Source of the DNA: Pseudopedobacter saltans
GTDB taxonomy: Bacteria > Bacteroidota > Bacteroidia > Chitinophagales > Chitinophagaceae
Direction: 5' to 3'
Length of the DNA stretch: 11,832 bases
Assembly: GCA_003241175.1 (NCBI GenBank)
Contig: QFOI01000066.1
Location: 1-11,832 of the forward strand
This document shows positions 6,689-11,832 of this stretch, in pieces. The position numbers and the translations under genes are program-made. Position 1 is the stretch's first letter, and each line of letters starts with the position of its first letter. The notes under the pieces are model-generated. The model did no database searches, had not been told where the DNA came from, and was given only the letters and a program-made list of their open reading frames with translations.

Positions 6689-6701
6689 TATCTTTTAGTC
6701 A

Positions 6702-6744
6702 CCATTCCCTAACTCCCTTTAGTGGGAAGGACAGTCAACGACTG
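6702..6744 (+). promoter_or_regulatory. Structured leader just upstream of rplI (two hairpins)
   Basis: Hairpin 1 pairs CC (6702-6703), TTCCC (6705-6709) and ACT (6712-6714) with AGT (6721-6723), GGGAA (6724-6728) and GG (6729-6730). It has single-sided bulges A6704 and T6710-A6711 and a CCCTTT loop. Hairpin 2 pairs CAGTC (6732-6736) with GACTG (6740-6744) around an AAC loop. The rplI ATG follows 25 nt later. A cis-regulatory RNA is possible; I know of no described L9 leader of this shape. Confidence 0.4.
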
Positions 6745-6769
6745 GGCTCTTGGGAACTAAACAAGCAAA

Positions 6770-7216
6770 ATGCAAGTAATTTTAATCAAAGACGTTGACA
6801 ATCTAGGTCAAGCGCACGAATTGGTAACTGTAAAAAGCGGTTACGCTCGCAACTTCCTTATTCCTCAAAAATATGCTATTGAGGGTAATCCTACTAACTT
6901 GAAACAACTTAACGAAAAGTTGAAAGTTAAAGCTAAGAAAGAAGCTGCTTTGTTGGCTCAGATCACTGAAGTAATTGAAGTTTTGAAAGGAACTCCAGTT
7001 AAAATCGGTGCTAAAACAGGTACAACAGACAAAATATTTGGTCGCGTTACATCTCTTCAGATCGCTCGCGCAATCAAAGAACAGAAAGGATATGAAATCG
7101 ACCGTAAACGTATTTCAATTCCTGAAGAGGTTAAAGAAATCGGAACGCACAAAGCTGTTATCGATTTCGGAAACGCTAACGTAACTGAAATTGAATTTGA
7201 AGTTGTAGCTGAATAA
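6770..7216 (+). CDS. rplI: Large ribosomal subunit protein bL9
   Basis: Protein L9 binds 23S rRNA near the base of the L1 stalk and helps keep the reading frame. The 148-residue length is standard. The N-terminal RNA-binding domain is clear: MQVILIKDVDNLGQAHELVTVKSGYARNFLIP (residues 1-32) with the family signature around GYARNFL. A long charged linking helix follows (about 42-75, rich in K, E, A) and then the C-terminal domain (TTDKIFGRVTSLQIARAI, about 84-101, up to EVVAE). The gene is the last of the ribosomal operon and ends 26 nt before a strong intrinsic terminator. Its leader is unusually structured. Confidence 0.97.
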   Translation: MQVILIKDVDNLGQAHELVTVKSGYARNFLIPQKYAIEGNPTNLKQLNEKLKVKAKKEAALLAQITEVIEVLKGTPVKIGAKTGTTDKIFGRVTSLQIARAIKEQKGYEIDRKRISIPEEVKEIGTHKAVIDFGNANVTEIEFEVVAE

Positions 7217-7242
7217 GCTAGCTTTCTTAATAATATTTAGTT

Positions 7243-7275
7243 AAACGGTCATCGTCTACACGATGACCGTTTTTT
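7243..7275 (+). terminator. Intrinsic terminator of the ribosomal operon
   Basis: A perfect 13-bp stem, 7243-7255 with 7260-7272, closes a CTAC loop and runs into a T-tract (7270-7275). The next gene is on the opposite strand and ends at 7284, so the hairpin may also stop the converging oxidoreductase operon, though its minus-strand tail is less U-rich. Confidence 0.9.
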
Positions 7276-7283
7276 ATGTTGTA

Positions 7284-8585
7284 TTATATTGTAGGTAACT
7301 TCCATCCATTATGGTAAACTGGTTTAATCAGTTGAGAGGCTTTTTCAATATTGAATGAATTTTTTTCTGCGTCCCATTGTATTTTTTCTCCTGTGCGATA
7401 AGCAATATTTCCAAAATGACTAACTATTGCCACTTTTGCACCAGCTTCAATGGGACAATTGAGCTCTTCTTTTTTTCGAGATTTAACCACGTCAATAAAG
7501 TTGATAGCATGATTATCTAGTCCATTATCAATTGATTTCGCCCAAGACAAAGACTCTAGTTTATCTTTTTCGCCATTGACAGACCAACCACCGCGATTCA
7601 ATAGCAGCGTACCGTTTTCGCCAATAAAAGCAATACCGTGTTGCATGCCGTACAGACCTTGACCTGTTGCCATATTGTGTTCCCAACTCATTTCAAAATT
7701 GCCAAAATCATACACAGCCATTTGAATATCAGGCGTTTGTCGAGCATCATTTGGAAAAACATATTTACCTCCGGTCGCAATAACAGATTTTGGAATATCG
7801 GCATTCATTCCTAGCAAAATCATGTCGATAAGATGCACGCCCCAATCTGTCATGAGACCACCCGCATAATCCCAAAACCAACGAAACTCATAATGAAAAC
7901 GATTTACATTAAAAGGATGTTTGGTTGCGGGTCCGAGCCACATTTCATAGTCTACGCCAACTGGCACTTTACTATCGGGAACTATTGGTAGCGGTTTTGT
8001 ATTACCTCTGTACATCCATGCTTTAGTAGAACTAATTTTTCCTAGTTTTCCAGAGTGTACGTAGTTGATTGCATCTTTGAAATGTTGTTGACTACGCTGC
8101 CATTGCGCAACCTGAACTATTTGTCCATAATGTTGTGCGGCTTTTGCCATTAGTTGCGCTTCGTAAATGGAATTGGCAACGGGTTTTTCGCAAAAAACAT
8201 CTTTACCCGCTGCAATAGCTTCAATCATGATAAGACAATGCCAATGATCCGGCGTTGCTACCACAACTATTTTGACATCTTTATCGGAAATTAGACGTCT
8301 ATAGTCACTATACGTTTTCGGTTTTATATTGAGTTTATTAAGTTCTGATTTTCTTTCGTTTAAAATATTTTCATCAATATCGCAAAGAGCCACACATTCC
8401 ACTTCCGGAACTTTAAGGAGTGCCTTAAGGTTATTCCAACCTTGTCCTTTGCATCCAATAACACCCAAACCGATTTTATCATTGGCCGAAACTTTTCCTT
8501 TAATTGCCGCCAATAAATCAGACGTTAAAAATAGTCCAGTACTGAGTAGAGAAGCATTTCTGATAAAAGATCTACGATTCTGCAT
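7284..8585 (-). CDS. Tat-exported Gfo/Idh/MocA family oxidoreductase (433 aa)
   Basis: An NAD(P)-dependent sugar or polyol dehydrogenase with a twin-arginine leader (NRRSFIRNASLLSTGLFL, residues 3-20), so folded export with bound cofactor to the periplasm is likely. The Rossmann domain follows, with GVIGCKGQG (41-49) for the dinucleotide, ALCDID (66-71) at the end of the second strand and the catalytic-lysine motif CEKP (132-135, K134). The C-terminal GFO_IDH_MocA domain carries FWDYAGGLMTDWGVHLID (237-254), with D247 and H251 in the D-x3-H pattern expected at the active site. Substrate is unknown. It is the last gene of a leftward operon, 43 nt after another Gfo/Idh/MocA gene and downstream of a DUF1080 gene. 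By analogy with described 3-keto-glycoside pathways it may oxidise C3 of a sugar or reduce a 3-keto product. Confidence 0.9.
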   Translation of the reverse strand: MQNRRSFIRNASLLSTGLFLTSDLLAAIKGKVSANDKIGLGVIGCKGQGWNNLKALLKVPEVECVALCDIDENILNERKSELNKLNIKPKTYSDYRRLISDKDVKIVVVATPDHWHCLIMIEAIAAGKDVFCEKPVANSIYEAQLMAKAAQHYGQIVQVAQWQRSQQHFKDAINYVHSGKLGKISSTKAWMYRGNTKPLPIVPDSKVPVGVDYEMWLGPATKHPFNVNRFHYEFRWFWDYAGGLMTDWGVHLIDMILLGMNADIPKSVIATGGKYVFPNDARQTPDIQMAVYDFGNFEMSWEHNMATGQGLYGMQHGIAFIGENGTLLLNRGGWSVNGEKDKLESLSWAKSIDNGLDNHAINFIDVVKSRKKEELNCPIEAGAKVAIVSHFGNIAYRTGEKIQWDAEKNSFNIEKASQLIKPVYHNGWKLPTI

Positions 8586-8628
8586 GAGGTCTTTTCTAAT
8601 TATTTATAGTTTGAGATATAATGCTTAG

Positions 8629-10044
8629 TCAAATTTTATAGTATTCTTCCCAACCTTTTCTGGGTGGAGGTCCTACTAAAAGTTCATTTGCTTTTTTATT
8701 ATTGGTGATTATTTTCTTTGTTCTGTCAAATTTTATAGTTTCGCCAGTCCATTGTGTAATGACACCTAAACAAAAAACTTGGCTTAAAGGTCCGGCAACA
8801 GAAAATGGAGATCTAGTTTGTTCTTGCCCTTTACACGCCAGAAGGAAATTTTTGAAATGATTTGATGTAGACGCAGGAACGTTAGGTAATAATGTTGCCA
8901 TTTCTTTTGCTTTTTCTTCTGGAATGATGGATAAAGTACTTCCGTGTGAACCACCTTTGAACGTCAGATCTTTACCATAAATAATTTTACCAGGATTGAG
9001 TTTGGGAGCTTCAATTTTTCCGGTACTAGGAGGCGGAATATTTGGGTCAAGTCCTTGTATGCCATAACCTTCAGGAATAGGAGGAAGATTGTCTACTCCG
9101 TCATACCAAAGTACTTCTAGTTTTGGCATATTTCCACGTTTGGGAAACTTGAAAGAAAGCGTAGAAGACATGGGGTAAAAGAAATCGTTGTGACCTGTAA
9201 GCCTTACGGGCGCAACTTCTTCAGGTAAACCTAAATCTAAAAACTGATGCGCAGTATCTAGCAAATGCGCACCCCAATCACCCAAAGCACCCATACCGAA
9301 ATCGTACCAACAACGCCATTGTCCATTGACAAAATTATGATTATAGTTGTGTCCGAAAGTTTGCATTTGCCAAATATCCCAATCTAGTGTAGATGGCACT
9401 TGCTCTGCAGGAGGAAAAGACTTAATATGAAAATCCCAGCCATGCCAACGCCGAGCAGAGTTCATGTGCGCTACGATCTTTGTCACGTCTTTGATGATTC
9501 CAGCATCTACCCAAGCTTTGAACTGAAAATAGTTGGCTTCCGAATGCCCTTGGTTGCCCATTTGAGTTACTACTTTCGGATATTTTTCGGCAGCTTTCAT
9601 CATGAGTTCTACTTCATTGAAAGTTCGACCCATAGGTTTTTCTACATAGACATGTTTGCCTAAAGAAATGGCCGTCATCGTTATAGGAAAATGAGAAAAA
9701 TCAGGCGTTCCAATACAAACTGCATCAAATTGATTACCCATTTTGTCAAACATTTGCCTAAAATCCTGAAAACGTTTGGCGTTGGGAAACTGTGACATGA
9801 TTTTTTGCGTATGAGGAGCACCCATATCCACATCGCAAAGAGCAACGATATTGGCAAGACCTGTTTTGGCAAATTCTGCGATAATTTCACCCCCACGATT
9901 ACCGATTCCAACACATGCTAAATTCACTTTTTCATTGGGTGAAATCATTCCTGCTTTTAGAAAATCGGGAATAAGAAATGCTCCTGCTGAGCCTAGCAAA
10001 CTATTTTTTATGAACCGACGTCTTGATGGTTTCAATTGATCCAT
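8629..10044 (-). CDS. Tat-exported Gfo/Idh/MocA family oxidoreductase (471 aa)
   Basis: A second, clearly different member of the same family. The N-terminus carries a strong twin-arginine motif, PSRRRFIKNSLLGSAGAFL (residues 6-24). The nucleotide-binding turn is GIGNRGG (46-52), followed by ALCDVD (68-73), IGTPDFSHF (111-119) and VEKPMGR (134-140, catalytic K136). The substrate domain has WYDFGMGALGDWGAHLLD (246-263) with D256 and H260 in the D-x3-H pattern. It is longer than its neighbour, with a proline-rich insertion (about 326-350) and a RRWHGWDFH segment (198-206) common in Bacteroidota and planctomycete secreted members. Genes lie 33 nt after the DUF1080 stop and 43 nt before the next oxidoreductase. 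Two distinct dehydrogenases in one operon suggest one oxidises the substrate and the other reduces the product, but I cannot assign which. Confidence 0.9.
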   Translation of the reverse strand: MDQLKPSRRRFIKNSLLGSAGAFLIPDFLKAGMISPNEKVNLACVGIGNRGGEIIAEFAKTGLANIVALCDVDMGAPHTQKIMSQFPNAKRFQDFRQMFDKMGNQFDAVCIGTPDFSHFPITMTAISLGKHVYVEKPMGRTFNEVELMMKAAEKYPKVVTQMGNQGHSEANYFQFKAWVDAGIIKDVTKIVAHMNSARRWHGWDFHIKSFPPAEQVPSTLDWDIWQMQTFGHNYNHNFVNGQWRCWYDFGMGALGDWGAHLLDTAHQFLDLGLPEEVAPVRLTGHNDFFYPMSSTLSFKFPKRGNMPKLEVLWYDGVDNLPPIPEGYGIQGLDPNIPPPSTGKIEAPKLNPGKIIYGKDLTFKGGSHGSTLSIIPEEKAKEMATLLPNVPASTSNHFKNFLLACKGQEQTRSPFSVAGPLSQVFCLGVITQWTGETIKFDRTKKIITNNKKANELLVGPPPRKGWEEYYKI

Positions 10045-10077
10045 TGGAAAATATTTTTAAGTAGATGAATTGATTTT

Positions 10078-11424
10078 TTATTTCAAAACTTGAATTTTCA
10101 AACTTCTAAAGAATACGGCATTTCCGTGATCTTGAAGAAGCAAATGGCCTTTTGGTGCCATTCCGAAATCTTTCCAATTCTTATATTTACTAATCGCTAC
10201 AAGATTTTCAAATTCTTTGGAACCTCTTGTGTATTCCAATACTTTCCACCCATTTAACCAATGTTCTACTTTGTTGTTTGGAAATACTTTTATCATACCA
10301 TGATTCCATTCGCCAATCTTTTTACGTGCTCTAGGTTCACGGGAAGAAGTCATTAGATCATACAGCGATCCCAATGTACGGTTGCCATCTCTACCTAGTT
10401 TGGCATCAGGGTGTCTAGCATCATCCAAAATTTGATACTCCAATCCAATAGCCGAACCAGAATTGTGCTCGCTTTCCGTTACAAAATATTTTACACCACT
10501 ATTGGCACCTTCTGTTAATTTGAAATCAAACTGAAAAATAAAAGAAGAATATTCTTCATCACTGACTATATCACCGCCATTTGTTGATTCTGCACCAGTT
10601 GAAGGCAAAACCTCCAATATGCCGTCCTTTATTTCCCAACCCTTTTCTGGAAAAGTTTTTTTGTAAGCACCACGCCAACCTTTGGATGTTTTTCCGTCAA
10701 ACAATAGTTGATAACCATTTTGAATTTCGGCTTTGGATAAATCATTTGGAATCGTATTTACTACAAAGATTCCTTGTAAAGGTGAAGGTTTTAAGTTCGT
10801 CGTTTTAATACGGATATTGCGCCAAGCAATCCGTTTACCTTCCTCTTCTTTTTTGTTTCCAATACCATGTACTTGTAATGCAATAAAGCCTTTCGTTGTC
10901 ATAGCATCGATCAGATAAGCACAAGGCTTGTTGTTAACCCAAGTGCGTATCTCGTTCCCAATACACTCGATACGTGCTTTATTCCATTGACCTTGTTTGA
11001 ATGCCGTTTGTGCACTAGGATTTAAATCCATCTGATACAACCAATCTCTTCTAGCTTCATCATAAATGCCACCAGTCCAGGCTCGTTTGGAAGGATCGAT
11101 TTCGAATTGATAACCATGTACACGACCGTTTTGGTATTCCGGAAGACTCTCACTTCGGAATTGAACGCCCGAATTCATCGAACTATCTACTTTGAACTCA
11201 AATTCCAATACGAAATCACCATAATCTTTCTCTGTTACCATGAAGGAATTAGGTTCTCCTAATACAGTAGTACCAATGATTTCACCGTTTTTTACCTCAT
11301 ATTTGGCTTTGCCATTTAGTTGTTTCCAACCTGTTAAATCTTTTCCGTTGAACAAGCTTTGCCATTGGGCAAAGGAAGTACTCACATACAATACAATGGC
11401 AAAAAGCAAAATCGTTTTTTTCAT
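10078..11424 (-). CDS. Secreted tandem DUF1080 protein (3-keto-disaccharide hydrolase-like)
   Basis: A 448-residue protein with a standard signal peptide (MKKTILLFAIVLYVSTSFA, likely cut before Q20) and no lipobox cysteine, so it should be soluble in the periplasm. Two DUF1080 domains (concanavalin-like jelly roll) follow, at about 21-207 and 238-447. Each opens with a matching phrase (SLFNGKDLTGW at 23-33; LLFDGKTSKGW at 240-250) and repeats NSGVQFR / NSGVKYF (84-90, 308-314), YQFEID / YQILDD (105-110, 330-335) and a GxxYD turn (about 119-122, 352-356). DUF1080 is described as 3-keto-disaccharide hydrolase, cleaving 3-oxo-glycosides by elimination. The adjacent oxidoreductases would supply or consume such 3-keto sugars. 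It is the first gene of the operon, and a clear promoter is not seen in the 166-nt upstream gap. Which domain is catalytic is unknown. Confidence 0.88.
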   Translation of the reverse strand: MKKTILLFAIVLYVSTSFAQWQSLFNGKDLTGWKQLNGKAKYEVKNGEIIGTTVLGEPNSFMVTEKDYGDFVLEFEFKVDSSMNSGVQFRSESLPEYQNGRVHGYQFEIDPSKRAWTGGIYDEARRDWLYQMDLNPSAQTAFKQGQWNKARIECIGNEIRTWVNNKPCAYLIDAMTTKGFIALQVHGIGNKKEEEGKRIAWRNIRIKTTNLKPSPLQGIFVVNTIPNDLSKAEIQNGYQLLFDGKTSKGWRGAYKKTFPEKGWEIKDGILEVLPSTGAESTNGGDIVSDEEYSSFIFQFDFKLTEGANSGVKYFVTESEHNSGSAIGLEYQILDDARHPDAKLGRDGNRTLGSLYDLMTSSREPRARKKIGEWNHGMIKVFPNNKVEHWLNGWKVLEYTRGSKEFENLVAISKYKNWKDFGMAPKGHLLLQDHGNAVFFRSLKIQVLK

Positions 11425-11535
11425 ATTGGATAATGTTTAGTTATTTAGAAGTTTCTGGAACGTTGCCTAAATATCGGACAAAAAATTATAGGAAAAGACG
11501 ATTGAAGCTAACTTTCTTGTTAATAAAAACTAAAC

Positions 11536-11569
11536 AACAAAGCCATTGAGAATTCTCAATGGCTTTGTT
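11536..11569. terminator. Palindromic terminator downstream of gcvP
   Basis: Thirty-four bases form a perfect palindrome centred at 11552/11553 (17-nt arms; core CCATTGAGAATTCTCAATGG). As RNA the central bases would form the loop. It lies 21 nt past the gcvP stop on the minus strand and is followed there by a U-rich run (GTTGTTTAGTTTTTATT). The plus strand also has a short T-run after it, so it may block readthrough both ways. Confidence 0.8.
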
Positions 11570-11590
11570 TTGTATGAAGAGTTTTAAAAA

Positions 11591-11832
11591 CTATAGGTAA
11601 TCTTCTGTGGGAGCACAGGTACAGATCAAGTTGCGATCTCCTTGCGTATTGTTAACTCGACCGACGGAAGGCCAGAATTTATTTTCTGCAACAAAAGAAA
11701 GTGGAAATACTGCTGTGGCACGACTATAAGTATGTTTCCATTCTTCAGCGCAAGCAACATATTGTGTATGCGGTGCATTTTTCAGCGGATTGTTTTCTTT
11801 GTCAAATATTCCGTTCTCAACATTTTTTATTT
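11591..11832 (-). CDS. gcvP: Glycine dehydrogenase (P-protein of the glycine cleavage system), C-terminal part
   Basis: Only the last 80 codons are in the window; the gene continues past its right edge. The translation starts IKNVENGIFDKENNPLKNAP and continues with YSRATAVFPL, the motif KFWPSVGRVNNTQGDRNLIC and the ending PTEDYL. This is the conserved C-terminus of the P-protein (usual form YSRE.A.FP ... KFWP.VGR.D..YGDRNL.C.CP). The P-protein is a pyridoxal-phosphate enzyme that decarboxylates glycine and passes the aminomethyl group to the H-protein. The catalytic lysine lies outside the window. A hairpin terminator follows the stop, and the next gene on the same strand starts about 170 nt on, so it is likely a separate transcript. 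Confidence 0.93.
   Translation of the reverse strand, partial: IKNVENGIFDKENNPLKNAPHTQYVACAEEWKHTYSRATAVFPLSFVAENKFWPSVGRVNNTQGDRNLICTCAPTEDYL

Noticed and set aside
6640..6769. Search for a missed small gene or tRNA between rpsR and rplI
   Set aside because: No open frame with a plausible start and no cloverleaf; the visible structures are simple hairpins.
9400..9663. Plus-strand 87-codon frame inside the longer oxidoreductase gene
   Set aside because: Opposite conserved active-site regions of a Gfo/Idh/MocA gene; no promoter or motif, so a shadow frame.
11425..11535. Possible promoter of the DUF1080 operon (minus-strand TATAATTTTTTG near 11482-11493)
   Set aside because: It resembles TATAAT and a stretched TAnnTTTG, but spacing within the box is wrong and no convincing -33 element is present, so it is not listed.
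11549..11556. Central GAATTC of the palindrome as a recombination or protein-binding site
   Set aside because: The whole palindrome is well explained as a terminator just after gcvP, with a U-rich tail on the gcvP strand.

Overview
The window comes from an AT-rich member of the Bacteroidota, probably of the Chitinophagaceae/Sphingobacteriia type (phylum fairly sure, family a guess). The evidence is several promoters of the Bacteroidota form TAnnTTTG with an upstream TTG, weak Shine-Dalgarno sequences, an rpsF-rpsR-rplI cluster of the Bacteroidota kind, and Tat-exported Gfo/Idh/MocA oxidoreductases next to a secreted DUF1080 protein.

Region 1 (1-4883, + strand) is the downstream end of a surface polysaccharide (exopolysaccharide or O-antigen) operon. 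In order it holds a GT4 glycosyltransferase whose N-terminal half lies beyond an in-frame TGA or outside the window, a multi-spanning O-antigen polymerase/ligase-like protein, two GT2 glycosyltransferases and a DUF1972-type rhamnosyltransferase-like GT4. Genes are 1-21 nt apart or overlap by 11 nt. A perfect 20-bp hairpin (4895-4937) ends the operon and probably also ends the converging gene.

Region 2 (4958-5759, - strand) has a 61-residue membrane protein of unknown function and a family I inorganic pyrophosphatase, each with its own visible promoter. The divergent gap to rpsF (5760-5984) carries both promoters and a bulged hairpin.

Region 3 (5985-7275, + strand) is the ribosomal operon rpsF-rpsR-rplI, closed by a strong intrinsic terminator. 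The 157-nt gap before rplI is unusually structured: a long imperfect palindrome followed by two compact hairpins just upstream of the rplI start.

Region 4 (7284-11424, - strand) is a three-gene leftward operon: a signal-peptide-bearing tandem DUF1080 protein followed by two different Gfo/Idh/MocA oxidoreductases with twin-arginine leaders. All three look periplasmic. The set resembles the oxidise, eliminate, hydrate and reduce route through 3-keto-glycosides described in Bacteroidota, and is the most interesting functional module here.

Region 5 (11591-11832, - strand) is the C-terminal end of glycine dehydrogenase (gcvP), followed by a hairpin terminator. I see no rRNA, tRNA, CRISPR array, insertion sequence or phage gene. 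Nothing clearly points to a wholly new system; the best leads are the periplasmic 3-keto-sugar module, the structured rplI leader and the interrupted glycosyltransferase.
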